A stretch of DNA of 64,000 bases, taken from the NCBI RefSeq assembly GCF_027912415.1, contig NZ_CP115175.1, positions 1,612,001 through 1,676,000 of the forward strand, in the 5' to 3' direction. Below are positions 54,454 through 62,726 of the stretch, one piece after another. The notes under the pieces were generated by a model. The model was not told the origin of the DNA, made no database searches, and saw only the letters and a program-made list of their open reading frames with translations. The stretch comes from Homoserinibacter sp. YIM 151385. GTDB taxonomy: Bacteria > Actinomycetota > Actinomycetes > Actinomycetales > Microbacteriaceae. The first letter of the stretch is position 1. The number at the start of each line of letters is the position of its first letter. A program made the position numbers and the translations under genes.

Positions 54454-54538
54454 GGAGGATTCGCCTAGTGGCCTATGGCGCACGCTTGGAAAGCGTGTTG
54501 GGTGAAAGCCCTCGGGGGTTCGAATCCCCCATCCTCCG
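54454..54538 (+). tRNA. trnS: tRNA-Ser (anticodon GGA)
   Basis: An 85-nt class II tRNA: acceptor GGAGGAT/ATCCTCC, anticodon stem-loop ACGCTTGGAAAGCGT with anticodon GGA, a long variable arm (GGGTGAAAGCCC) and T-arm GGGGG TTCGAAT CCCCC. CCA is not encoded. Reads TCC/TCT. A low-GC insert follows it. Confidence 0.97.
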
Positions 54539-54594
54539 CTCAAGTTCTTCACGGACGGCGCATTGCGTTCGCCGCCTCGCATCGGCTCGGCACG

Positions 54595-55428
54595 TCAACC
54601 GGCCCGATCGGCGATGGCGGGAAAACTCGGTGACGATGCGTACAAGATCTTCCCGGCGCTCTCGAGCAGCAATGAGTTCTTGGCCGCATCGAGTGAACGC
54701 TGGCTGACGCCCTGCTTGTTGAGGCTCTCCATGACCAGGACGCCGAGACTGCGGTCTGCGTGATCAATCCGAAAACCGCAGATGCTCCTCGACCGCGTCG
54801 ATACCGCACGGGCCTCCTCCTCGGTGAACCCGTAGTGCTCGACTTGATGCCGGATCCCCTCGTCGGGTGACTCGGGCAGCCGACGCACGAATTCCTCTCG
54901 CCCTTGCCAGGCGCGGCCGATGACCCCCTGGACTGAGGGGTATGTGGTCCGCTTGACCTTGGCCAGCTCAGGGTTGCTCGAGTACCGAGCGAGGATGACG
55001 AACTCCTCGCCGTGTTGCAGGTAGATCGAGACACGCTGGTGCGAGCTGTCGAGCTCGCAGTGCCTGGCGAGCCGGACGAGGAGCGAATGGAGGGCGGATT
55101 CCAGCGCGGAAGAGGTCTGAGCGGATACGGCTTCTGCTCGCTCCATCCGCCGGACCGCCTCGGCGTAGGTAGGACGCACGACGAAGCGGAGGGCGAATCC
55201 GACCAGCCCGAAGATGACGCCGGTGATGGTGAGCGCAGGACGCGCTTCGGCCAGCCGAAGCGCCGGCTCCGGTCCGACCACGGCCGGAAGCCAGTCGGAG
55301 TCCGCGATCCCAGCCGCCGTGAGCGATGCGGCTCCGGCCGAGAGGAGGATCCAACTCGCGTTGGCACGGAAGGACCCGACGAGCCGGTCGGCGACTCGAT
55401 GGCGCAGGGGCGCCGTCGTGTCGGCCAT
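54595..55428 (-). CDS. Membrane protein with GAF-like sensor domain (unknown role)
   Basis: 277 residues. Two membrane helices near the N-terminus (about 22-42 ASWILLSAGAASLTAAGI and 68-88 TITGVIFGLVGFALRFVV), a short helical linker (AVRRMERAEAVSAQTSSALESAL in part), then a GAF-like domain (about 115-265): RVSIYLQHGEEFVILARYS, TYPSVQGVIGRAWQ, GFRIDHADRSLGVLVMESL. GAF domains bind small molecules or sense redox/light; no output enzyme domain is attached. GC is about 60%, against more than 70% in neighbours, and it lies right after tRNA-Ser, so recent transfer is likely. It overlaps the 100-aa gene by one base (TGATG), so the two form a module. Confidence 0.75.
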   Translation of the reverse strand: MADTTAPLRHRVADRLVGSFRANASWILLSAGAASLTAAGIADSDWLPAVVGPEPALRLAEARPALTITGVIFGLVGFALRFVVRPTYAEAVRRMERAEAVSAQTSSALESALHSLLVRLARHCELDSSHQRVSIYLQHGEEFVILARYSSNPELAKVKRTTYPSVQGVIGRAWQGREEFVRRLPESPDEGIRHQVEHYGFTEEEARAVSTRSRSICGFRIDHADRSLGVLVMESLNKQGVSQRSLDAAKNSLLLESAGKILYASSPSFPAIADRAG

Positions 55429-55730
55429 CAGACCGCGGACAACATCGATTCCCGCAAATCGAGCCCCGGTCTCGTCGCACCCCGCCCGACGATCCCGAAC
55501 GCAGTCTCGAGGAGCTCATCTGCAAAGTCGTCGAGATACTTCGCATTCGGACCGTCGAAGACGATCTGGACGATGAGCTCGCCCGGGCGCGCGCCGATCG
55601 CGACCCCGATCTCGGCGACCCCGGGGTGCGCCGACACGACCTCGCTGAGGGCCGCCTCGAGCGCGGCGCGGGCCGCCTCTGCCGACTCGAACCCGCTGTG
55701 CGCCACGATCGTCTCGCCTCGGTATCTCAT
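55428..55730 (-). CDS. Small partner protein of the GAF membrane protein (100 aa, unknown)
   Basis: 100 residues. Not recognised. Starts MRYRGETIVAHSGFESAEAA, then ALSEVVSAHPGVAEIGVAIG, a strand ELIVQIVFDG and an acidic helix KYLDDFADELLETAFGIV. It looks like a compact alpha/beta protein with no membrane helix. AGAAGGGAACGGT precedes the ATG. Base composition is even lower in GC (one line at 55%) than its partner. A 5-bp inverted repeat TTGTC-ACTC-GACAA (55762-55775) lies upstream. Confidence 0.65.
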   Translation of the reverse strand: MRYRGETIVAHSGFESAEAARAALEAALSEVVSAHPGVAEIGVAIGARPGELIVQIVFDGPNAKYLDDFADELLETAFGIVGRGATRPGLDLRESMLSAV

Positions 55731-55993
55731 ACCGTTCCCTTCTGATCAGCGCCCGGCCAGGTTGTCACTCGACAAGCTACACCGCGCCCCCGACCATCTG
55801 AGGTGATGCCGGTCCGGCGTGAGGCTCCGACTCTTATTGAGCAAAACTCGGTGACCCCCTCTTCGGGGTGGGCGCTCAGGGTTTCGGGCGACCGGTCCAC
55901 CCCTCTAGGCTTGCCGCACGTCAGACGGGAGCCGGGTCCCGCGCGGCGCGCCGGACGATCGGGGTCCGGCCATCGTTCGGGGATGGATGCGGG

Positions 55994-56620
55994 ATGACGC
56001 TGCAGGCGACCAGGGTGCACATCAGGCCGAGGCGCGCCCTCATGCCGACCGCCTTCGTGACCATGGTCTGCTCCATGGTCCCGATCTTCGGCGCGCTCTA
56101 CTTCTTCGCGATCCCGGCCGGGAACTGGCCCGTCGTGCTCGTCGCCCAGGTCGCGATCGTCGCCGCCTGCGCGACCGCCCTCGCGCGTCAGCTCACGCTC
56201 TTCAGCGCCGTCACCGACGAGGCGCTCCTCGGCAACGGCATCGCGACGCCCATCGTGCGCGTCCCGCTCGGCGAGATCCGCGAGGTGCTGCTCGTCGACA
56301 CCTACCGCGGCAGCTCCCCCGACCTCACGACCCAGCTCCTCGTGCGCGACGAGCACGGCCGACGGCTGTTCCGCATGCGCGGGAACTACTGGAACCGCGG
56401 CGACCTGCAGGCGCTCGCCGAGGCGCTCCCCGTCGAGGCCGTCCACCTGCCCGAGGCCATGTCGATGCGGGCCTTCTACCGCCGCTTCCCGGGGGCCGCG
56501 TACTGGTTCGAGGACAAGCCGGTCGTCCGGGTCGCCGTCATCACCGCCATCATCGTCTCGACGGTCGCCGTCGCGAGCATCGTCATGGCGATCGTCGGCG
56601 TCCCGATCGCGGGCTCCTAG
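55994..56620 (+). CDS. Three-span membrane protein (hypothetical)
   Basis: 208 residues. Two hydrophobic helices at about 18-70 (ALMPTAFVTMVCSMVPIFGALYFF in part, then VVLVAQVAIVAACATALA), a cytosolic middle domain (about 72-170) rich in beta strands (TDEALLGNGIATPIV, REVLLVDTYRG, LLVRDEHGRRLFRMRG) that resembles bacterial PH-like domains, and a last helix (VRVAVITAIIVSTVAVASIVMAIVG in part). No family is certain. The 263-bp region 55731-55993 before it carries a TAGGCT box but no gene. Ends convergent with the GNAT gene (4-bp overlap). Confidence 0.7.
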   Translation: MTLQATRVHIRPRRALMPTAFVTMVCSMVPIFGALYFFAIPAGNWPVVLVAQVAIVAACATALARQLTLFSAVTDEALLGNGIATPIVRVPLGEIREVLLVDTYRGSSPDLTTQLLVRDEHGRRLFRMRGNYWNRGDLQALAEALPVEAVHLPEAMSMRAFYRRFPGAAYWFEDKPVVRVAVITAIIVSTVAVASIVMAIVGVPIAGS

Positions 56621-57195
56621 CGGTCGCCGATCCGCCGGGCGAGGAGGTTCTCGTCGCCGCCGACGGGCCGGAATCCCTGGCGGGCGTACCAGCGCTTCGC
56701 GCCGTGGTTCTCGGGGGCGACACCGAGGTGCACGCCCGGGATGCCGGCCTCGGCGAGCGCGGCGAGCAGCCGCGCCATGAGCTGCGGCCCGACCCCCTGC
56801 CCCTGGAGCTCGGGGAGGAGGTCGATGTGCAGGTGCGCCGGGAAGCCCTCGGTGCCGGGAGGCTCGAGGTCGTCGCCGAGGAGGCCGTGCCGGGCGAGCT
56901 CCGAGCCGTCGTCGCCGTGGCGCTCGCGGAAGACCGGCGACCACGACTCCCGCCACCACGCGGCGAAGGCCGCCGAGTCGGGCGCCGCGACGAGGTAGCC
57001 GAGCGGCTCGTCGTCGGCGCCGGCCGCGATCCAGGCCCAGTCGGGATGCCGCCGGACATACGGCTCGAGGTAGACGTCCGGCAGCATCCCCTCGGCGGCG
57101 CCCGTCGGCCGGGGGCCCAGGGTCGTCGCGAGGCAGATCGCCCGCAGCGCCGGCAGGTCGCCCTCTCGGAGTCCGCGGATGCGCGCCCCGCTCAC
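56617..57195 (-). CDS. GNAT-family N-acetyltransferase
   Basis: 192 residues. GNAT fold with N-terminal RIRGLREGDLPALRAI, and the acetyl-CoA loop in HIDLLPELQGQGVGPQLMARLLA (Q/R-x-x-G-x-G/A), closing with GVAPENHGAKRWYARQGFRPVG. The substrate is unknown. GTG start at 57195 overlaps the saccharopine-dehydrogenase-like stop (GTGA), so it is co-translated with that gene. Similar fused pairs (this type of oxidoreductase plus GNAT) suggest acetylation of a polyamine- or amino-acid-like product, but this is inference. Confidence 0.9.
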   Translation of the reverse strand: MSGARIRGLREGDLPALRAICLATTLGPRPTGAAEGMLPDVYLEPYVRRHPDWAWIAAGADDEPLGYLVAAPDSAAFAAWWRESWSPVFRERHGDDGSELARHGLLGDDLEPPGTEGFPAHLHIDLLPELQGQGVGPQLMARLLAALAEAGIPGVHLGVAPENHGAKRWYARQGFRPVGGDENLLARRIGDR

Positions 57196-58475
57196 GAGCG
57201 CGCGGCCGGCTCCCGCTCCTCGAGCCCCCAGGCCTGGCCGTAGCCGCCCTCCGCCTCCGGCCTCGCCATGAGCTCGAGGAAGGGCTCGGCGTCGAAGGCC
57301 TCCGGGCCGAGGACGCCGGTGCCGGACCACGTGCCGGCGGCGAGCAGCTCGAGCGCGATGACGGGGTTGAGGGCGGTCTGCCAGACGACGCACTGCGCGT
57401 CGTACTCGGCCATCGTCCACTCGTTGTCGCTCACGTGGTACAGGTACACCTCGCGCGGCGCGCCGTCCGTGCCGAGGCCCGTGACCCAGAGCCCGGCGCA
57501 GGTCTTGCCGGTCATCCGCGGGCCGATCGTGGCGGGGTCGGGCAGAGCCGCCGCGACGAGGTCGCGCGGCGCGACCTCCACGGGCCCGTCGGCGGAGCGC
57601 ACCCGGATCGGGGTGGTCGAGTCGAGGCCGAGCAGGTGGAGGGTCTTGAGCACCCCGATGAACTCCTCGCCGAGCCCGTACTTGAAGGTGACGCGCTTCG
57701 CGTCGACCCAGCGCGGCATGAGGAGGACCTCCTCGTGCTCGACGTTGACGCACTCGACCGGACCGATGCCCTCCGGGAAGTGGAAGACCTCCGGCTCGGA
57801 GAAGGGCGGGGTCGTGAACCAGCCGGCCCCCTCCTCCCAGATGACGGGCGGGTTGAGGCACTCCTCGATGGTCGTCCAGATCGAGAAGGAGGGCGCGAAG
57901 ATCTCGTTGCCGGCCTCGTCGCGGACGACGAGGTTCGCGCCGTCGCGCGTGCCGAGCTCGTCGATCTCGGAGAACAGGTGATCGGCGGCGTAGCGCGCGA
58001 AGACATCGGAGAGGCCGGGCTCGACGCCCATGCCGACGAGCGCGAGCCGGCCCGCCTGCTGCCAGTCGGGGGCCTGCGCGAACTGGTCGTCGCCGAGCTT
58101 CACGCCGGTTTCCGAAGTGGGGTCGGTGGGGTGCGGCTCGGAGAGGCTCATCGCCATGTCGAGGTAGTCGGCACCCGCCTGGAGCGCGCCCTGGAAGATC
58201 GTGGGCACGAACTTCGGCTCGACCGCGTTCATGACGTGGGTCGCGCCGTGCTCGCGCGCGACCGCGGCGACCGACTCGGGGTCGGAGGCGTCGATCCGCG
58301 CGGCGAGGAAGCGGCCGCCCTGCGGCCCATGACGCTGCTCGACCGCCGCGACCGTGCGCTCGGCGCGCCCCTGGTCGTAGTCGCTCACGACGACGAGCTC
58401 GAAGAAGTCGCGCCGGGCGATGATCTTCGCGAAGGCGTCGCCCACGCCGCCGGCGCCCACGAGGAGGATTCTCAT
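57192..58475 (-). CDS. Saccharopine dehydrogenase-family oxidoreductase
   Basis: 427 residues. Rossmann NAD(P) domain RILLVGAGGVGDAFAKII with VVSDYDQGRAERTVAAV; then THVMNAVEPKFVPTIFQGALQAGADYLDMAM in parts; the C-terminal catalytic domain includes GVEPGLSDVFARYAADHL and YLYHVSDNEWTMAEY. The family includes saccharopine and carboxynorspermidine dehydrogenases; the substrate is an amino acid or polyamine imine. It overlaps the PAP2 gene upstream (ATGA, if its frame is restored) and the GNAT gene downstream, so a three-gene operon. Confidence 0.9.
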   Translation of the reverse strand: MRILLVGAGGVGDAFAKIIARRDFFELVVVSDYDQGRAERTVAAVEQRHGPQGGRFLAARIDASDPESVAAVAREHGATHVMNAVEPKFVPTIFQGALQAGADYLDMAMSLSEPHPTDPTSETGVKLGDDQFAQAPDWQQAGRLALVGMGVEPGLSDVFARYAADHLFSEIDELGTRDGANLVVRDEAGNEIFAPSFSIWTTIEECLNPPVIWEEGAGWFTTPPFSEPEVFHFPEGIGPVECVNVEHEEVLLMPRWVDAKRVTFKYGLGEEFIGVLKTLHLLGLDSTTPIRVRSADGPVEVAPRDLVAAALPDPATIGPRMTGKTCAGLWVTGLGTDGAPREVYLYHVSDNEWTMAEYDAQCVVWQTALNPVIALELLAAGTWSGTGVLGPEAFDAEPFLELMARPEAEGGYGQAWGLEEREPAARS

Positions 58476-59142
58476 GACTGCGACGGTAGCGCCTCGATCC
58501 GCTCCCGTTCCAGCCTCAGCCGCCGCGCGAGCGCTGCCCAGACGATGACCGCGACCGCCGCGCCCGTGAGGAGCCCCCGAGCGTGTCGGTCAGCCAGTGC
58601 GCGCCGACGTAGGTGCGCGCCAGCAGCATCCCGATCGTCCAGATGAGCCCTGCGATCCACACCCAGCGCCGCTGCAGGATGAGGCCGAGTACCACCGCGA
58701 TCGTCGCCGCGTTCGCGGTGTGGCCGGAGGGGAAGGAGCCGTAGTCGGCGACGACGAGGATGTCGACCGGGCGCTCCCGGCCGAAGAGGTGCTTGATCAC
58801 CTGCACGAGCCCCGCGCTCAGCGCCGAGGCGAGCACGAAGGCGAGTGCGCCCCACGGCCGGCGCCGCACGAGCAGCAGCACGGCGATCCCGATCGGGACG
58901 ACGAAGACGCCCACGATGCCGCCGCCCAGCCAGTCGAACAGCAGGGCGACCGCGACGAGCGCGCCGATCCGCCGCTCGAGCAGCTCCGCCATCCACTCGG
59001 CATCGAGGTCGAGCTGCGTCGTGCCCCGAAGGGTGATGAGGAGGCCGAGGCCGGCGACGAGCAGGATCGCGGCGACGGCGGCGACGAGACCCGCCACCCG
59101 CGGCGAGACGCGCCGGCGGCGCGCGGTGGGCAGGGGCGTCAT
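58472..59142 (-). pseudogene. PAP2-family phosphatase, frameshifted near the C-terminus
   Basis: The frame from ATG at 59142 encodes five or six membrane helices and the three PAP2 motifs: KHLFGRERP, SFPSGHTANAA and LLARTYVGAHWLTDTLGG. Directly after that the reading goes out of frame into a Ser/Arg-rich tail ending at 58516. The other frame continues with the expected membrane helix LLTGAAVAVIVWAALARRLRL and stops at 58472, where its TGA would overlap the next gene by ATGA. The slip is at a run of five C (58574-58578); six would restore one protein of about 223 residues. All catalytic residues precede the slip, so the shorter product may still work. Either a sequencing error or a recent mutation. 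Confidence 0.85.
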
Positions 59143-59148
59143 CCCCGC

Positions 59149-59154
59149 AGGCTA
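59149..59154 (-). promoter_or_regulatory. PAP2 gene -10 box (leaderless)
   Basis: TAGCCT on the minus strand, 6-nt spacer (GCGGGG) to ATG at 59142. Confidence 0.45.
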
Positions 59155-59159
59155 GCCGC

Positions 59160-60377
59160 TCAGGGCTCGAGCGCCGGGACCGTCCAGGGACGCACCAGGA
59201 ACCACAGCGAGAGGATCGCGACGACGATCGTCGCCGCCATCACGGAGCCCATCGCGAGCGTCGAGATGCCGAGCGCGCCGACGATGGGCGAGACGGCGCC
59301 CGCCGTGCCGAAGTTGACGGCGCCGAGGAGCGACGCGGCCGTGCCCGCCTCCTTGCCGTGGTTCGCGAGCGCGAGCACCTGCACGCAGGGGAAGGTGAAG
59401 CCGCAGGCGGTGAGGATGACGAAGAGCGGGATGAGGACGCCCGCGATCCCGCCGCCCCAGAGCGCGCCCGAGCCGACGATCGCGAGCGAGCCGAGGAGGA
59501 TCGCCCCGAGCGACCACGGCATGATCCACTGCGGCCCGACCCGGCGGATGATGCGGGCCGAGATCTGGTTGCCGACGACGAGCCCGAGCGAGTTGAGCCC
59601 GAAGACGAGCCCGTACTGCTGCGCGTCGAGGCCGTACACGTCCTGCAGCAGGAAGGAGGAGGCGGAGAGGTAGGTGAAGAGCGCCGAGAACTGCATGGCG
59701 CCGATCACCGCGACGCCGATGAAGATGCGGTCGGTGAAGAGCGCCTTGTAGCGCTCGCCCGCGGTCGAGTGGCCGCGATCCCGGCGGCGGGCGGGCGGAA
59801 GCGTCTCGACGATGAGGAGGAGGGCGGCGAGGATCACGAGCCCGCCGTAGGCGGCGAGCGCCCAGAACACCCCGCGCCAGTCCACGACGAGCAGCAGCTG
59901 CGAGCCGATGACCGGCGCGAGCACGGGCGCGAGACCCGTGACGAGCGCGAGGCGCGAGAGCATGCGCACCAGCGGCTGCCCGCCGAAGAGGTCGCGCACC
60001 ATCGCCATCGCGACGACGCCGCCGCCCGCCGCGCCGACGCCCTGGAGCACGCGCAGCGCCGTGATCCACTCGACGGTCGGCGCGAGCGCGACCCCGACGG
60101 AGGCGAGGATGTGGACGGCGGTCGCCGCGATGAGCGGCCAGCGGCGCCCGACCTTGTCGCTGAGCGGGCCGATGAGCAGCTGGCCGAGGCCGAAGCCGAT
60201 CGTCGTCGCCGTGAGGGTCAGCTGGATGGCGGTGTCGCTCGTGCGCAGCTGCTCCTCGATGACCGGGAAGGCCGGGAGGTAGAGGTCGATCGTGAACGGC
60301 CCGAGGCCGACGAGGGCGCCCAGGACGATGATGTAGACGAGCCGCTGCGCGCGCGTGAGGGCGTCGCCGGGGTGCAT
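59160..60377 (-). CDS. MFS drug exporter, Bcr/CflA type
   Basis: 405 residues with twelve hydrophobic helices. Bcr/CflA marks: LVGLGPFTIDLYLPAFP in helix 1, the loop LIGPLSDKVGRRWPL, RVLQGVGAAGGGVVAMAMVRDLF and, in helix 5, GLAPVLAPVIGSQLL. Exports drugs such as chloramphenicol or bicyclomycin, sometimes amino acids. ATG at 60377 is chosen; a GTG four codons upstream (60389) is also possible. A TACGAT box at 60454-60459 may drive it. Divergent from xylulokinase. Confidence 0.93.
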   Translation of the reverse strand: MHPGDALTRAQRLVYIIVLGALVGLGPFTIDLYLPAFPVIEEQLRTSDTAIQLTLTATTIGFGLGQLLIGPLSDKVGRRWPLIAATAVHILASVGVALAPTVEWITALRVLQGVGAAGGGVVAMAMVRDLFGGQPLVRMLSRLALVTGLAPVLAPVIGSQLLLVVDWRGVFWALAAYGGLVILAALLLIVETLPPARRRDRGHSTAGERYKALFTDRIFIGVAVIGAMQFSALFTYLSASSFLLQDVYGLDAQQYGLVFGLNSLGLVVGNQISARIIRRVGPQWIMPWSLGAILLGSLAIVGSGALWGGGIAGVLIPLFVILTACGFTFPCVQVLALANHGKEAGTAASLLGAVNFGTAGAVSPIVGALGISTLAMGSVMAATIVVAILSLWFLVRPWTVPALEP

Positions 60378-60501
60378 GACGGTGGTCACGTCGGGATGCC
60401 GCCTCGGTGGGGGTTCGGTGGTGGGATCGCAGGCGGATGCGCCCGGACTCACCATCGTAGAACCCGCACGCCTGCCGGGTATTCCGCTCGGCTGGAGCCG
60501 G

Positions 60502-60507
60502 TACGAT
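60502..60507 (+). promoter_or_regulatory. Possible xylB -10 box
   Basis: TACGAT, 30 bp before the xylB ATG; no good -35 is seen. Confidence 0.4.
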
Positions 60508-60537
60508 TTCGCCGACGACACTCCCGAAGGACGGTCC

Positions 60538-61968
60538 ATGCCCCTCGTCGCCGGCATCGACAGCTCGACGCAGAGCTGCAAGGTCGTCGTGCGCGACCTC
60601 GACGACGGCCGGATCGTCCGCACCGGCCGCGCCGCGCATCCCCTCGGCACCGAGGTCGACCCCGAGCACTGGTGGCGCGCCCTCCTCGAGGCGGTCGCCG
60701 CGGCGGGCGGACTCGAGGATGTCGCGGCGGTCTCGATCGCCGGCCAGCAGCACGGCATGGTCGCGCTCGACGCGGCGGGCGAGACGATCCGCCCCGCCCT
60801 CCTCTGGCACGACACGCGCTCGGCACCGCAGGCGCTCGCCCTCATCGAGGAGTTCGGGGCCGCCGAGCTCGCGCGCCGCACCGGCAGCGTGCCGGTCGCC
60901 TCCTTCACCGCGACGAAGCTGCGCTGGCTCCGCGAGCACGAGCCGGAGCACGCCGCGCGGGTGGCCGCCGTCGCGCTCCCCCACGACTGGCTGACCTGGC
61001 GCCTGCTCGGACGCCGGGCGCCCGGTGCCGCGGGCGGGGCCGCCGTCGACACCGGCCTCGAGGCGCTCCGCACCGACCGCTCGGACGCCTCCGGCACGAG
61101 CTACTTCGATCCGCGCCGCGACGAGTACGACCGGGAGCTGCTCACGGCCTCCCTCGGCCACGACGCGATCCTGCCGCGGGTCCTCGGCCCGTCCGAGGCG
61201 GCGGGCGAGACCGACGGGGCCGTGGCCGGCATCCCGTCCGGGATCCTCGTCGGCGCGGGCGCGGGCGACAACGCGGGCGCCGCGCTCGGCCTCGGGCTGC
61301 GGACCGGGGATGTCGCCGTCTCGATCGGGACGAGCGGCACCGTCTTCGCCGTGACCGACGCGCCCACCGCGGATGCGAGCGGCGCCGTCGCCGGCTTCGC
61401 GGACGCGAGCGGCCACCACCTCCCGCTCGCGGCCACCCTGAACGCCGCGCGCGTCCTCGACGCGATCTCGGGGCTCCTCGGGGTCGACCACGACGAGCTC
61501 GGCCGCCTCGCGCTCGCCTCGGAGCCGGGCGCCGCGGGCGCCGTGCTCCAGCCCTACTTCGAGGGCGAGCGCACCCCGAACCGCCCCGACGCGACCGCGA
61601 CGCTCTTCGGGCTGACCCTCGCCTCCACGACCCGCGAGCATCTCGCGCGCGCCGCGATCGAGGGGATGCTGTGCGGCCTCGCCGACGGACTCGACGCCGT
61701 GCGCGCGCAGGGCGTCGAGGCGCGGCAGGTCTCGCTCATCGGCGGCGCCGCGCAGAACCGCGCGGTCGCCGCGATCGCAGCGCAGGTGCTCGACCTGCCG
61801 ATCGCGGTCCCCGTACCCGGGGAGGTCGTCGCGGCGGGCGCGAGCGTGCAGGCCGGCTGGGCACTCACGGGCTCGCGGCCCGTGTGGCCGGTCGAGATCG
61901 CGGACCGGCCGGACGCCGCGCACGAGCCGCGCATCCTCGAGCAGTACCGGGCGCGCGTCGCCGGCTGA
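60538..61968 (+). CDS. xylB: Xylulokinase
   Basis: 476 residues. Phosphorylates D-xylulose for the pentose phosphate path. FGGY fold: VAGIDSSTQSCKVVVRD, VSIAGQQHGMVALD (the XylB substrate motif), PALLWHDTRSA, KLRWLREHEPE, VALPHDWLTWRL, GAGAGDNAGAALG, SIGTSGTVFAV, SLIGGAAQNRAVAAI. AAGGA lies 7 nt before the ATG. No xylose isomerase or transporter is next to it, so other pentose genes must be elsewhere. Could support growth on xylan with the GH10 enzyme at 45 kb. Confidence 0.95.
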   Translation: MPLVAGIDSSTQSCKVVVRDLDDGRIVRTGRAAHPLGTEVDPEHWWRALLEAVAAAGGLEDVAAVSIAGQQHGMVALDAAGETIRPALLWHDTRSAPQALALIEEFGAAELARRTGSVPVASFTATKLRWLREHEPEHAARVAAVALPHDWLTWRLLGRRAPGAAGGAAVDTGLEALRTDRSDASGTSYFDPRRDEYDRELLTASLGHDAILPRVLGPSEAAGETDGAVAGIPSGILVGAGAGDNAGAALGLGLRTGDVAVSIGTSGTVFAVTDAPTADASGAVAGFADASGHHLPLAATLNAARVLDAISGLLGVDHDELGRLALASEPGAAGAVLQPYFEGERTPNRPDATATLFGLTLASTTREHLARAAIEGMLCGLADGLDAVRAQGVEARQVSLIGGAAQNRAVAAIAAQVLDLPIAVPVPGEVVAAGASVQAGWALTGSRPVWPVEIADRPDAAHEPRILEQYRARVAG

Positions 61969-62061
61969 GCGCGGCGCTCATCGGCGCGAGGTCGTGAGCC
62001 GCGCGCCATTGACGCCGCCCGCCCGGATGCGAGCCCGGGCGCCTCAACCCGGCATCCTGCT

Positions 62062-62628
62062 TCAACGCCTGAGCAGGCTCAGCACGTCGCTGACGAGGTC
62101 GGCAGCGTCGGCGCGCCCTTTGCCGTCTGCGGCGAGGTGCCCTGCGGTCTGGAGCTCGGCGGCTCCGCGCACCATCGCGCGCAGCAGCGCGGAGACCCGC
62201 TCCGGCTCGCCGGGGGCGATGGCGCCACTCGCCTGCGCGTCGGCGACCGTGCGGGCCATGAGGGCGGAGGACTCGAGCGCGACGCCGTCGAGCACCTCGG
62301 TCGACTCCCACCGACCGTAGATCAACCGGTACCGCTCGGGATACGCGACGGCGCGGGCGACCTGCTCGGCGCACGAGCGTTCGAGCGCGTCGACGGGCGG
62401 AGCGCCGGCATCGAGGTCGCGTGCGAGCGCCTGGTGGAGGTGCGTGAGCTCGAGCGCCGCGAGCTCGGCCAGCAGGAGCTCCTTGCTGTCGAAGTGCTTG
62501 TAGGGGGCGTTGTGCGAGACGCCGCTGCGCCGGCCGACCTCGCGCAGCGTCACCGCCGCGGGCCCGCCCTCGTCGAGGAGCTCCTGTGCGGCATGCAGCA
62601 GTCTGCCGCGGGTGTCGACGGGGCTCAT
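62062..62628 (-). CDS. TetR-family regulator
   Basis: 188 residues. HTH (about 8-55): GRLLHAAQELLDEGG, VTLREVGRRSGVSHNAPYKHFDSKELLL in parts, followed by the helical WHG-like TetR C-terminal domain. Divergent from an SDR gene; two identical 6-bp-armed palindromes (GTTGAC-N3-GTCAAC) lie between them, so it very likely represses both itself and the SDR gene. Confidence 0.94.
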   Translation of the reverse strand: MSPVDTRGRLLHAAQELLDEGGPAAVTLREVGRRSGVSHNAPYKHFDSKELLLAELAALELTHLHQALARDLDAGAPPVDALERSCAEQVARAVAYPERYRLIYGRWESTEVLDGVALESSALMARTVADAQASGAIAPGEPERVSALLRAMVRGAAELQTAGHLAADGKGRADAADLVSDVLSLLRR

Positions 62629-62647
62629 GGCCTTCTCCGCTCACGTG

Positions 62648-62699
62648 GTTGACAAGGTCAACTTCGATGATACAGTTCTCGTCGGTTGACGACGTCAAC
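62648..62699 (+). promoter_or_regulatory. SDR promoter with two TetR operators
   Basis: GTTGAC-AAG-GTCAAC (62648-62662) and GTTGAC-GAC-GTCAAC (62685-62699) flank a promoter: -35 TTGACA (62649-62654), 16-bp spacer, extended -10 TGaTACAGT (box at 62671-62676). The first operator covers the -35, the second the transcript start. Seen directly; the regulator assignment is inferred. Confidence 0.8.
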
Positions 62700-62726
62700 C
62701 AGCCCGAACGAATAAGGAGCTTCACC

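Noticed and set aside
54454-56000. Possible integrated element with att sites at tRNA-Ser
   Set aside because: No integrase gene and no second copy of the tRNA 3' end was seen up to 56 kb, so only a low-GC insert is reported, not a mobile element.
59358-61997. An 879-codon open frame overlapping the exporter and xylulokinase
   Set aside because: Shadow of two clear genes on opposite strands; low-complexity Arg-rich translation.
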